From Salimicrobium humidisoli (GTDB lineage: Bacteria; Bacillota; Bacilli; Bacillales; Halobacillaceae), in contig NZ_NSGH01000007.1 in assembly GCF_002295105.1 (NCBI RefSeq), forward strand, positions 62,001-126,000: 64,000 nt of DNA. Direction: 5' to 3'. Shown in pieces: positions 17,068 through 25,446 of this stretch. The notes under the pieces are model-generated. The model saw only the letters and a list, made by a program, of their open reading frames with translations. It was not told the DNA's origin and did not search any database. The position numbers and the translations under genes were made by a program. The number at the start of each line of letters is the position of its first letter. Position 1 is the first letter of the stretch.

Positions 17068-17223
17068 TTACAAAAGAAACCAGGGGCTTAGTACAAGCAG
17101 CAGAAGATAAAATATTAAAATTACAGAAAAAACGATATAGCTTAATTTTGTCAGCTTTTTAAAAATGATGAAGAAAGTCGCCAGTACGGTTAAAATAATG
17201 CCCAGCGAATAAAGCAGTGCCAT
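17068..17223 (-). CDS. Small membrane protein, two transmembrane segments (51 aa)
   Basis: Minus-strand frame starting MALLYSLGIILTVLATFFII, a KKLTKLS turn, then a second helix ending LSPWFLL. GGAGAGGGG lies upstream of its ATG at 17223. It occupies the space between the 72-aa gene terminator and the methyltransferase gene and is too short for most gene finders. Function unknown; the codon pattern and ribosome-binding site are the only support. Confidence 0.5.
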   Translation of the reverse strand: MALLYSLGIILTVLATFFIIFKKLTKLSYIVFSVILIFYLLLLVLSPWFLL

Positions 17224-17343
17224 ATGGATGTCCCCTCTCCTGTATGAATATACGTATGTATTTCTATTGTTGCAAAGGAAAGGTTTGCAGCTGTCCGCTT
17301 TAGGGAAACGGGAAGGAACCGGCTACAGTCAGGAGCGTGGGCC

Positions 17344-17877
17344 ATGATCGAATTGTTGTTTGGAGCTGTTTCCCTGGTGTGGCTGATGGAGTTCCTCGTA
17401 TACTCCTCGCCCGCGTCCCGGCAATCGGAGAAAGTATCTTTCTGGTATATCTTTTCAGCCATGCTCGTAGCAGTGGCAGTGATTCTTGGAGTCGATATGT
17501 GGAAAGTGGACATCCCGGCAGTGAAATGGACGGGTCTCTTTTTTTACGGAGCCGGCGTAACGCTGCGTCTTTCGGGTATTATGCATTTGAAAGAACAGTT
17601 CACAAGGAACGTAAGCGTAAGAGAAGGTGATCATCTGGTCAGCAGCGGCCCGTATCGCATATTGCGTCATCCGCTATACACCGGGCTGTTAAGTATTGTC
17701 ATCGGTTTTGCGCTCAGTAACGGCAGTCTGTTCGGACTTCTCGTCGGAAGCGTTCTTATAGCCGCAAGTCTTATATACAGAATTACACTTGAAGAGGCGA
17801 TGTTGAGGGCACAGCATGGTGATGAGTATGTGCAATGGTGCAGAAGAAGATATAGGCTGATCCCTTTTCTTTATTAA
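17344..17877 (+). CDS. Isoprenylcysteine carboxyl methyltransferase-like membrane enzyme
   Basis: 177 residues with four to five membrane helices. The C-terminal half has the ICMT/PEMT signature: GPYRILRHPLYTGLL, then EEAMLRAQHGDEYVQW and a final RRYRLIPFLY, the region that binds S-adenosylmethionine in this family. AGGAG is eight bases before the ATG. The next gene, a CrtP-like carotenoid oxidase, begins 16 bases after its stop, so the two are almost certainly one operon. Because carotenoids of related halophilic Bacillaceae include methyl esters, a role in methylating a carotenoid carboxyl group is an attractive inference; family members also act on other hydrophobic carboxylates or phospholipids. 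Confidence 0.8.
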   Translation: MIELLFGAVSLVWLMEFLVYSSPASRQSEKVSFWYIFSAMLVAVAVILGVDMWKVDIPAVKWTGLFFYGAGVTLRLSGIMHLKEQFTRNVSVREGDHLVSSGPYRILRHPLYTGLLSIVIGFALSNGSLFGLLVGSVLIAASLIYRITLEEAMLRAQHGDEYVQWCRRRYRLIPFLY

Positions 17878-17893
17878 TATGGAGGTGCTAAGT

Positions 17894-19378
17894 ATGGCGA
17901 ATCAGAAAGCGATAGTAGTAGGAGCAGGTCTGGGCGGTATGTCGGCAGCTATACGATTGAAGGCGGACGGTTATGATGTAACGGTTCTCGAGAAAAACGA
18001 AAATATCGGCGGAAAACTGAATCAGAGATCCGGGAAAGGGTTCACTTTTGACACGGGACCTTCCATCCTCACCATGCCCTGGGTCCTCGAGCAGCTGTTC
18101 GAAAGCGTGCATCGTGACATCCACGATTACATAACTATAAAAAGGGTCGAACCTCAGTGGCGGACTTTTTTTGAAGATGGCAAACAGCTTGACGTAACAG
18201 GTGATCTGCCTACGATGCTTCAGGAGATGGCCAAGGTGACGGACCGCCCGAACAGTTCACTGACAAGCTTCTTATCGTACAGTCAGGATATGTATGATCT
18301 TTGCCTGAAAAGCTTCTACAAATACAGCATCTCGGGTCTTGGCGATCTCAGAAAACATCATTCTTTCAAAGAGCTCATGCAGATGGATCCCATGAAAACG
18401 GTGGCTAAAGCGAACCAGGAGCATCTGGACAACAAGCATCTGGAACAGTTGTTCAATTTCCTCGTAATGTACGTCGGTTCCAATCCCTACTCCGCACCCG
18501 CAATTTTGAACCAGCTGGCGTATGTGCAGCTGGGGCTCGGCATCCATTATGTCGAAGGAGGCATGTATCAGATTGCGGAAGCAATGGGTAAAGTGATGGA
18601 AGAACTGAAAATAGACGTTCATCTTGAGACATCTGTCTCTCACATAGTGACAAAGGGAGAAGAAGTGACCGGTGTAGCTACTGCCAGTGGTACGATGGAA
18701 GCGGATGTCGTCGTTTCCAACCTGGAGGCGATTCCTACGTACCGGTACCTTGATGGCACGAAGAAAGGGAAGAAAGAAGCGAAGCAGCTCGAGAAAAAGT
18801 ACGAACCGACAGTTTCGGGGCTTGTATTATTACTGGGAACGAACAAAAAGTTCGAACAGCTCGGACACCACAACTTCTTCTTCTCCGACGACCCCGAGAA
18901 GGAATTCAGGGAAATTTTCGATAAAGGGAAGCCGGCTGAAGACCCGACCGTCTATATAGGTGTGTCGTCCAGGTCGGATGAAACCCAGGCCCCGGACGGG
19001 AAGGATAATCTGTTCGTTCTCACCCACGTGCCTCCCCTGGAAACGAAGAAGCGGAAAGGCTGGGACTGGGAAGCATACAGAAAGACGGTCATTGAGAAAC
19101 TTGAACGTATGGGGCTTGAAGGTCTCGAGGACTCCATCGATTTTGAATACCAGTTCGCACCGGAAGATCTCGAATCTCTGTACGGGGCAAACGGCGGTTC
19201 GATTTATGGTGTCGTAGCGGACAAGAAGTCGAACGGCGGCTTTAAAGTCCCGGCTCAGAGCGCTCTTTACGATAATCTCTACTTTGCCGGAGGTTCCACG
19301 CATCCGGGAGGCGGAGTGCCGATGGTCACGCTGTCCGGCCAACTGACGGCGGATTTAATCAAAAGCAAACAACAATAG
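17894..19378 (+). CDS. CrtP/CrtNb-like C30 carotenoid oxidase (phytoene desaturase family)
   Basis: 494 residues. The FAD-binding motif VVGAGLGGMSAAIRL opens the protein and the C-terminal AGGSTHPGGGVPMV closes it. Internal blocks (TGPSILTMPWV, EPQWRTFFEDG, VMYVGSNPYSAPA, HHNFFFSDDPEKE, YGVVADKKSNGGFK) resemble staphylococcal CrtP, which oxidises the terminal methyl of diaponeurosporene, more closely than CrtN desaturase. GGAGG lies eight bases before the ATG at 17894. The rest of a carotenoid cluster (crtM, crtN, glycosyltransferase) is not in this window. The preceding ICMT-like gene is probably functionally linked. Confidence 0.85.
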   Translation: MANQKAIVVGAGLGGMSAAIRLKADGYDVTVLEKNENIGGKLNQRSGKGFTFDTGPSILTMPWVLEQLFESVHRDIHDYITIKRVEPQWRTFFEDGKQLDVTGDLPTMLQEMAKVTDRPNSSLTSFLSYSQDMYDLCLKSFYKYSISGLGDLRKHHSFKELMQMDPMKTVAKANQEHLDNKHLEQLFNFLVMYVGSNPYSAPAILNQLAYVQLGLGIHYVEGGMYQIAEAMGKVMEELKIDVHLETSVSHIVTKGEEVTGVATASGTMEADVVVSNLEAIPTYRYLDGTKKGKKEAKQLEKKYEPTVSGLVLLLGTNKKFEQLGHHNFFFSDDPEKEFREIFDKGKPAEDPTVYIGVSSRSDETQAPDGKDNLFVLTHVPPLETKKRKGWDWEAYRKTVIEKLERMGLEGLEDSIDFEYQFAPEDLESLYGANGGSIYGVVADKKSNGGFKVPAQSALYDNLYFAGGSTHPGGGVPMVTLSGQLTADLIKSKQQ

Positions 19379-19394
19379 TTAGGAGTTCACGTTT

Positions 19395-20387
19395 ATGGCA
19401 GTCCTCATATTTTTAGGGTTTTTTGTTTCTGCAATCGCCACTTTTTTCATAGCTTCCAATCTTGCAGTGTTCGGCGATGCAGTAAAGGAGAAAACAAAAG
19501 CGACCTCTACTTTTGTGGGAGCTGTAATCGGCATAGCTATTTCTCTTCCGGAACTTACATCTAGTGTAACTGCAGTTTTCATCGATACGCCGGGTCTTGC
19601 AGTCGGTAATCTGATAGGGAGTAATCTTTTCAACCTTTTAGGACTTGCCGTCTTCGATATTATTTACCGAAAACATGAGATTATGACCCGGGCCACGGTG
19701 GAAAGTAAATTGTATGCCTATCTCGTCATTTTTCTTACTATGATCGTTATAGTTGCCGTATCTTTCCCGTTGCCCACCCCGTTTCTTCACATAAGTTATT
19801 CTTCGGTAGCTCTGGTTTTATTCTATGCAATCGGAGCCCGGCTGATCAATAAGCGTACGGAATACAAGGGACGTAAAGTGAAGAACGAAAAGAAACAGGA
19901 TAGATACCGGCATTATACAAAGAAACAGGTACTCACCCGTTTTGTAAGTCTCAGCGTTGCCATTATGATTATGGGAAGCATTTTAACAGTTACGGCTGAG
20001 GAAATAGCACAAATCACCGGGCTCGGCTCTTCATTCATAGGAGCTTTCCTCGTCGCAATCAGCACCTCTTTGCCGGATGCGTCGAGTGTCGGTACCGCTT
20101 TGAAAATGCGGAACTACAATCTTGCCATCAGTTCTCTGATCGGCAGTAATGCCTTTAACATCCTTATCCTGGCCATTACTGATGTAATGTATTTCCGGGG
20201 AAATCTTTTCAGTGAATCGAGCCGGGTCAACGTAATTGTAGCTATAGCATCGATTGTATTTGTGCTTCTATTTCTGGTCAGTATTTCCAGAAAGAACCCG
20301 AAGTACCAGTTTACGTACATGATACCTTCTTTTTTGATTATAGTTCTTTACTTCGCCGTAACATTCTTTTCGTTCCAGATGAAATAG
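19395..20387 (+). CDS. Sodium/calcium exchanger family (CaCA, YrbG-like) membrane protein
   Basis: 330 residues with about ten helices in two inverted halves. Each half has the alpha-repeat: AISLPELTSSV with GNLIGSNLFNLLGLA, and AISTSLPDASSVGT with SSLIGSNAFNILILA. The ExxxS-like acidic residues needed for cation binding are present in the first (PEL) and replaced by Asp in the second (PDA). A charged cytoplasmic linker sits between halves. AGGAG is nine bases before the ATG; the gene starts 16 bases after the crtP-like stop, so it is likely co-transcribed, though a functional tie to carotenoids is not obvious. Confidence 0.88.
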   Translation: MAVLIFLGFFVSAIATFFIASNLAVFGDAVKEKTKATSTFVGAVIGIAISLPELTSSVTAVFIDTPGLAVGNLIGSNLFNLLGLAVFDIIYRKHEIMTRATVESKLYAYLVIFLTMIVIVAVSFPLPTPFLHISYSSVALVLFYAIGARLINKRTEYKGRKVKNEKKQDRYRHYTKKQVLTRFVSLSVAIMIMGSILTVTAEEIAQITGLGSSFIGAFLVAISTSLPDASSVGTALKMRNYNLAISSLIGSNAFNILILAITDVMYFRGNLFSESSRVNVIVAIASIVFVLLFLVSISRKNPKYQFTYMIPSFLIIVLYFAVTFFSFQMK

Positions 20388-20406
20388 GAAAGTACGAAAC
20401 AATATA

Positions 20407-20442
20407 AAAAAACCGAACCCCTGATCAGGGGCTCGGTTTTTT
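20407..20442. terminator. Bidirectional terminator
   Basis: AAAAACCGAACCCCTGATCAGGGGCTCGGTTTTT folds into a ~15-bp stem with T-tracts on both strands, between the converging exchanger and MMPL genes. Confidence 0.9.
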
Positions 20443-20504
20443 GCTTTTTATATGGCGGACTGCCCGTCTGAACCGCTGCAGCCTGAAATCTGCCCTCTGT
20501 AAAC

Positions 20505-22607
20505 CTATTTCTTCCTGCCGAACGGGAACCACCAGTTCCAGTGTCCGAAAAGTTTCATGAGACTCGGTACGAGCAACAGACGGATAATCGTAGCATCGAT
20601 AAAGATAGCGATGGCTATCCCGATTCCAATCTGCTTGACGGGAACTACACCGGTGAAGGCGAAAGCTCCTGTAATCACAATCATGATCAGGGCAGCGGAC
20701 GTTATGATTTTACTCGTGTTCGCCACGCCTTCCACGGTGGAGTAGTGATTGTCTTTCGTTTCCAGGTAAAATTCTCTCATTCTTGATATGAGGAATACTT
20801 CATAGTCCATACTCAGACCGAATACAAGGCTGAAGACGATGACCGGGAGAATCAGAGCAATGTCCGACTCGTTCAAACCGAGATGGCCTCCCTGGAAGAG
20901 CCACACGAGAATACCGAACGTGGAAGCAAGACCTAAAATATTCATAAGAATCGCTTTGATCGGAATTAAAATAGACCGGAAGGCGAGCATCAGAATAAAG
21001 AAGGTGGAAACGATAATAATGGTCAGTACGAGCGGCAGTTTATCGAATATTTCATCGTATATTTCCTGGTTGAAAGCAGGAGAGCCGCCGATGCGCGCCT
21101 CTTTCTCATCTTTCCACTCTCTGACAAGGCTTTGAGCTTCTTCCGAATTGTCGGCTACGGAAAGATGGACCGGAAGGAGAAGCTTATCACCGGCGATGAA
21201 CTGTTCAATAGCCGGTTCAAGAGCGCTTTTCGTCTGCGGGTTCTGAAGGGCAGCGTACAATTCCTCCGATGATCCGACATCGGCCGCCGAATATAGGGAG
21301 TCTACGCTATCCACGACCCCGGGATCCGAATAAGTATCGACCTTCTCTTTCATCTCTTCGAGTCCTTCTTTGCTGAGCCAGTCTCTTTCTTCGTTGACGA
21401 CTACCTGAATCGTACTGTCGGAGTCGCTGAGGAAAGTATCTTCGATCGTTTCGTAGGCACTCCTCGAATCGTAGCTTTCGGGCAGCGCGTCAATCGTCGG
21501 GATAGAGACGCTCATGTTCGAGATCGGAATAACACCGATAAGCAGAACAATGAGAGATAAGAGCGCAGTCATTACCGGACGCTTCATAATACGTTTAGCG
21601 AAAGCTCTCCAGCGCGGTACGGTGTCTTTCTCTGCAGGAAGGACGCGCAGCTTGTTGATTCTCGGTCCGAGCAGCCGCAGGAGACCGGGGAGAAGCGTAA
21701 GTGACGTGAACACGGCGAGAGTGATCACTATAGTTCCTCCGAGCGCTATGTTCAGGAAGATGTCTACGTTAATGATACTCATCGCCCCGAGTCCGATGAA
21801 TACACAGACCGCAGAAAAGATGATGGAACGGCCGGCCGTGCGGATCGTCGTCACAATAGCGTCATCAATGGACTGACGGGCCAGTTCTTCCCGGTAACGG
21901 TTGATAAACAGCAGGGCGAAGTCGATACTCAGCGCAAGTCCGATCATCGGAGCGATGTTCAGTATGAATACGGAAAGGGAAATACTTTCCCCGGCAAGTG
22001 CCAGAAATCCGAATCCTGAAACTACCGTCACTCCTCCGATAATCAGAGGAAGCACTGAAGCCGTCAACGTTCCGAAAGCTATGAGAAGAATCAGTAAAGC
22101 GAAAGGCAGACCGATCAGTTCAGCATTTTTCAAATCCGTCTGACTGGCTTTATTGATGTCTTCCGATATGACCGGCTCCCCGGTCAGTGTTACTCCGGAC
22201 GTATCTTCCGTAATGGAACGGATTTCCGAGATTTCTTCGGTGAGTTCCGTACTTTCTTCATTAAAATTGACGGCAGCGTAAGCGGTGTCGTCCTTATACA
22301 TATCCTCCACGTCGAGGGGTGACTGAATGGAAGATGCTATGTTCAAATCTTCTATGCTTGTAAGCGTATCTTCTATTTTTCCGTCGTCCGCCTGCTCGAA
22401 TAACACGAGGATGGTCGATTCGGGACGATCGAAATCATCTGTAAGTATTTCCTGAACTTCTTCATATTCTCCGTCTGTGCGGAAACCGTCTCCTTCGAGG
22501 AGCGAGGGGAGGTCCAGGGCGAAATATCCAAGTACAACAAAAGCTATCAGCCAGAGGGTCAGTAATAAGGCCCGAAGCTTCACGATGCCATGTGCTAATT
22601 TTTTCAT
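20505..22607 (-). CDS. MMPL/RND family exporter (YdfJ-like)
   Basis: 700 residues, about 12 membrane segments in two halves of the RND plan. An N-terminal helix is followed by a ~120-residue extracellular domain, a block of helices with the MMPL motif IDFALLFINRYREEL, a second extracellular domain (residues ~370-500) and a second block with MDYEVFLISRMREF. The conserved Asp in each motif fits proton-driven transport. AAAGGAG is eight bases before the ATG. Family members export lipids or drugs; B. subtilis YdfJ is a homologue. No regulator is adjacent. Confidence 0.9.
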   Translation of the reverse strand: MKKLAHGIVKLRALLLTLWLIAFVVLGYFALDLPSLLEGDGFRTDGEYEEVQEILTDDFDRPESTILVLFEQADDGKIEDTLTSIEDLNIASSIQSPLDVEDMYKDDTAYAAVNFNEESTELTEEISEIRSITEDTSGVTLTGEPVISEDINKASQTDLKNAELIGLPFALLILLIAFGTLTASVLPLIIGGVTVVSGFGFLALAGESISLSVFILNIAPMIGLALSIDFALLFINRYREELARQSIDDAIVTTIRTAGRSIIFSAVCVFIGLGAMSIINVDIFLNIALGGTIVITLAVFTSLTLLPGLLRLLGPRINKLRVLPAEKDTVPRWRAFAKRIMKRPVMTALLSLIVLLIGVIPISNMSVSIPTIDALPESYDSRSAYETIEDTFLSDSDSTIQVVVNEERDWLSKEGLEEMKEKVDTYSDPGVVDSVDSLYSAADVGSSEELYAALQNPQTKSALEPAIEQFIAGDKLLLPVHLSVADNSEEAQSLVREWKDEKEARIGGSPAFNQEIYDEIFDKLPLVLTIIIVSTFFILMLAFRSILIPIKAILMNILGLASTFGILVWLFQGGHLGLNESDIALILPVIVFSLVFGLSMDYEVFLISRMREFYLETKDNHYSTVEGVANTSKIITSAALIMIVITGAFAFTGVVPVKQIGIGIAIAIFIDATIIRLLLVPSLMKLFGHWNWWFPFGRKK

Positions 22608-22728
22608 AAAAGTTACTCCTTTTTTCTTAGACTCCTTTCCTAATTGTACTCATCCGAAGGAAAGAAATAAAATATAAAGAGTTACCGGCATGAGAAATCG
22701 GGGAAAGGTGGAAGAAGAGGTGATAGTT

Positions 22729-23349
22729 ATGGATTTACCCGAAGAAGTAATAGAGAGAGCGAAACGGAATATTGAACCTTTTGATACAGAAGGGTTCGTG
22801 CTCGGCAAGGGCCCGGTGCCGGCGGAGATTATGATGGTGGGGGAAGCCCCTGGGGAGAATGAAGTATATGACGGGGAGCCTTTCACAGGAAGAGCCGGGA
22901 AGGAACTGGATAAACAGCTGTCCTATCTTGGCTGGACGAGGGACGATGTTTACATTACGAGTGCTGTGAGAAGCAGACCATACAAGTGGGAAAAACGACC
23001 GAACTCGGAAGAAAAGCGGAAGGCGAACCGGAAACCGAACAAAAAAGAAGTGAAAGCTCATGCGGAACTTCTCGATTTACAGATAGAGACAGCCGAACCG
23101 AAAGTGATTCTTCTGCTTGGGGGAGTCGCGTATCAGAGACTTGTGGACGAAAAAGGAAAAATTTCCGAAGTGATCGGTGAAAGATTGGAGACACCGATTT
23201 TGAGATATGACCGGGACCAGGATACGTATATTCCTTCTGACGAAAAATATATCGTCATCCCGTTGTATCATCCGGCGGCCGTGTTTTATAACCCGGGAAT
23301 ACGAGACTCCATTTATGATTCTCTTGATCGTTTAAAAAGCTATCTGTAA
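22729..23349 (+). CDS. Uracil-DNA glycosylase superfamily protein, cysteine-free
   Basis: 206 residues from ATG with GAGG upstream. Motif 1 GEAPGENEVYDGEPFTGRAG and the C-terminal YHPAAVFYNP match family 4-type uracil-DNA glycosylases. Those enzymes usually carry four cysteines for an iron-sulfur cluster; this protein has no cysteine at all, so it belongs to a cluster-free branch seen in some Firmicutes. The central RPNSEEKRKANRKPNKKE segment is a basic insertion that could contact DNA. Glycosylase activity is plausible but unproven for this branch. Monocistronic, followed by a strong hairpin. Confidence 0.8.
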   Translation: MDLPEEVIERAKRNIEPFDTEGFVLGKGPVPAEIMMVGEAPGENEVYDGEPFTGRAGKELDKQLSYLGWTRDDVYITSAVRSRPYKWEKRPNSEEKRKANRKPNKKEVKAHAELLDLQIETAEPKVILLLGGVAYQRLVDEKGKISEVIGERLETPILRYDRDQDTYIPSDEKYIVIPLYHPAAVFYNPGIRDSIYDSLDRLKSYL

Positions 23350-23354
23350 CGATA

Positions 23355-23396
23355 AACTCCCCCTGAATTTTCCGAAAGGAAAAATCAGGGGGAGTT
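23355..23396. terminator. Strong hairpin after the uracil-DNA glycosylase gene
   Basis: AACTCCCCCTGA / TCAGGGGGAGTT encloses ATTTTCC-GAAA-GGAAAAA, giving about 19 pairs. The T-tract is weak on both strands, so termination is likely but less certain. Confidence 0.6.
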
Positions 23397-23471
23397 ATTG
23401 CACTTAAAAGATCGTTCACCGAGAGTTCGTTTCTTAAAGTAAAGGAGGGATTTTTTATTAAAAACCTCACT

Positions 23472-24851
23472 TTAATGAACAGTATTGTTTTCTTTGTGAT
23501 CAATACTGTTCAAGCGTTTCAGTAGTCCGACTCCAAAGTCGCCATCCACGGTTTGGGGGGTATTTTCATTGAAAATGCTACCCGATCGTTCATAAGCGGA
23601 AGCACCATGTTCGTAAAAGTCGAGACCGGCGATTTCTTCACGTTGCGATACACGGATGCCAATAGTCTTTTTGATTATGAAGACACCAATAGACGTTGCG
23701 GCCATCGTCCAGACCGCTACAGCTACTATCCCTGCAGTCTGGATAAATAACAATTCGCCGCCTCCTCCGTAGAAAAGGCCTCCGTTTGTAGCAAACAACC
23801 CAACTGCAAGCGTCCCCCATGCCCCGCATATTCCGTGCACTGCGATTGCTCCGACAGGGTCGTCGATTTTAAATACACGATCAAACAATTGCACTGCTTC
23901 TACCAGGATGATGCCGGCGATGAATCCGGTGATGATCGCTCCTGTCGCTGAAAGGTCAGCAGCTCCTGCAGTGATACCTACCAGACCAGCCAGTGCGCCG
24001 TTCAAAGTAAGTGAAGCATCGATTTTTTTGAATTTAATTTGAGAATACATTGCTGAAGCGACGACTCCGGCGGAAGCGGATAAAAGGGTGGCTGCTATGA
24101 CCGATGGTACAAGGGAAGGGTCAGCTGCTAATGTGCTGCCTCCGTTGAAACCGAACCAGCCAAACCAGAGAATGAAAACACCTAGCGCTCCGAGGGGGAT
24201 ATTGTGCCCCTGGATGACATTGGTGCGGTTTCCGGAATATTTACCAAGTCGTGGACCGAGGAACATAACGGTCGCCAATGCTCCTGCGGCACCTGTCATG
24301 TGAACGACGGTAGAACCGGCAAAGTCTACAAACCCAAGTTCGGAAAGCCACCCGCCACCCCAGACCCAATGTCCAACAATAGGATAGATAAGTCCAGTCA
24401 TCAGTAGAGTGAGTAGCAGGTAGGCACTGAGTTTCATACGTTCAGCAACAGCGCCGGATATGATAGTGGCACAAGTTGCGGCGAACACCGCCTGGAACAC
24501 AAAGAACCCGATTTGATCTTCATGGCCGCTAAGAAGAAAGCCGTCCAGACCTATGAATCCTCCTCCAGAGTTTCCGAACATAATTCCATATCCTACTAAG
24601 AAGTAAAGAATAGAAGCGATCGATATAGTCATAAAGTTCTTCATTAAAATGTTAAGAGCGTTTTTAGAACGGGTGAATCCTGATTCCACCATAGCAAAAC
24701 CGGCGTGCATGAAAAACACAAGAAATGCGGCAATCATGACCCAGGCCATATCTATGGAAGCGATAGCAGCTTCTGGAGAGATGGTCTGAGCACTGGCAAT
24801 TACCGGGAATATTGATGTCAACAACAATAACAGAGGGATAATTTTTTTCAT
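23472..24851 (-). CDS. amtB: Ammonium transporter AmtB/NrgA
   Basis: 459 residues with a signal-peptide-like start (MKKIIPLLLLLTSIFPVIASA) and eleven helices. Amt signatures include FFMHAGFAMVESGFTRSKN, GAVAERMKLSAY, the pore region FAGSTVVHMTGAAGALATV and AVHGICGAWGTLAVG with the paired histidines. The C-terminal cytoplasmic tail (EIAGLDFYEHGASAYE) is the GlnK contact. AAGGTG lies nine bases before the ATG at 24851. It follows glnK by 30 bases in one operon, and both should be induced under nitrogen limitation. Confidence 0.97.
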   Translation of the reverse strand: MKKIIPLLLLLTSIFPVIASAQTISPEAAIASIDMAWVMIAAFLVFFMHAGFAMVESGFTRSKNALNILMKNFMTISIASILYFLVGYGIMFGNSGGGFIGLDGFLLSGHEDQIGFFVFQAVFAATCATIISGAVAERMKLSAYLLLTLLMTGLIYPIVGHWVWGGGWLSELGFVDFAGSTVVHMTGAAGALATVMFLGPRLGKYSGNRTNVIQGHNIPLGALGVFILWFGWFGFNGGSTLAADPSLVPSVIAATLLSASAGVVASAMYSQIKFKKIDASLTLNGALAGLVGITAGAADLSATGAIITGFIAGIILVEAVQLFDRVFKIDDPVGAIAVHGICGAWGTLAVGLFATNGGLFYGGGGELLFIQTAGIVAVAVWTMAATSIGVFIIKKTIGIRVSQREEIAGLDFYEHGASAYERSGSIFNENTPQTVDGDFGVGLLKRLNSIDHKENNTVH

Positions 24852-24881
24852 GAGTCTGATCACCTTTCCTTAATGTAGTTT

Positions 24882-25223
24882 TTAGATGAGGGCAGATTTT
24901 CCTTTTTCGGCGGTTCTGATACGGTATATTTCCTCAATTGCGGAAATGAATATCTTTCCATCTCCCGCTTCATTCGTCGTGCAGATTTCCATGACTATTT
25001 CTACGATAGGATCGACTTCGTGTTCATCGACCACCATCTCCACCTTCACTTTTGGATACAATTTAATTTCATACTTTGTTCCCCGAAAGATCCCTTCTTT
25101 CCCTTTTTGCTGGCCACACCCTGCAACTTCTGAAACTGTCATCCCTTTCACACCTAGCTGGTCCAAATGGTGTCGTAAAGGCTGAAATGCTTCGGGACGA
25201 ATAATTGCTTCGATCTTTTTCAT
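24882..25223 (-). CDS. glnK: PII nitrogen regulatory protein GlnK/NrgB
   Basis: 113 residues. MKKIEAIIRPEAFQPLRHHL begins the PII fold, the T-loop contains GTKYEIKLYPKVKVE (the modifiable Tyr of enteric PII is at the expected YEI position), and GDGKIFISAIEEIYRIRTAE closes it. GlnK senses ATP/ADP and 2-oxoglutarate and blocks AmtB when ammonium is plentiful; in Bacillus it also interacts with TnrA. It is the first gene of the operon, opposite to the nrgA-nrgB order in B. subtilis. AAAGGAGG is nine bases before the ATG. Confidence 0.96.
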   Translation of the reverse strand: MKKIEAIIRPEAFQPLRHHLDQLGVKGMTVSEVAGCGQQKGKEGIFRGTKYEIKLYPKVKVEMVVDEHEVDPIVEIVMEICTTNEAGDGKIFISAIEEIYRIRTAEKGKSALI

Positions 25224-25240
25224 TTAAAAATCCCTCCTTT

Positions 25241-25333
25241 GATGTTAACTTACCTAACATCTTAAGTAAGCTTAAAGTTACTATACACAAAATATTTAGA
25301 AAAATCAATTTAATTATGTAAGGAAAGCTGACA
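25241..25333 (-). promoter_or_regulatory. glnK-amtB promoter with two TnrA/GlnR-like boxes
   Basis: TTGATT (25303-25308) and TATAGT (25280-25285) are 17 bases apart on the minus strand. A 17-bp dyad TGTAAGGAAAGCTGACA (25317-25333) is centred near -52, the usual TnrA activation position. A second, TGTTAACTTACCTAACA (25241-25257), lies near +24. Both keep the TGT...ACA ends and differ from TGTNANAWWWTNTNACA at the same two internal positions. Confidence 0.65.
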
Positions 25334-25410
25334 TTAGTTTAAAAGGGGAATGTTTGTAAGGGCTCTCATTGTTGAAGAAGTAGGGTGTTGAAGCTTTATA
25401 TTTTTTTCTT

Positions 25411-25446
25411 AAAAAATAAGAGACAGGCATAAAAGCCTATCTCTTA
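25411..25446 (-). terminator. Terminator of the nrd operon
   Basis: On the minus strand TAAGAGATAGGC / GCCTGTCTCTTA forms a 12-position stem followed by six T residues; it overlaps the nrdB stop codon. Confidence 0.85.
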
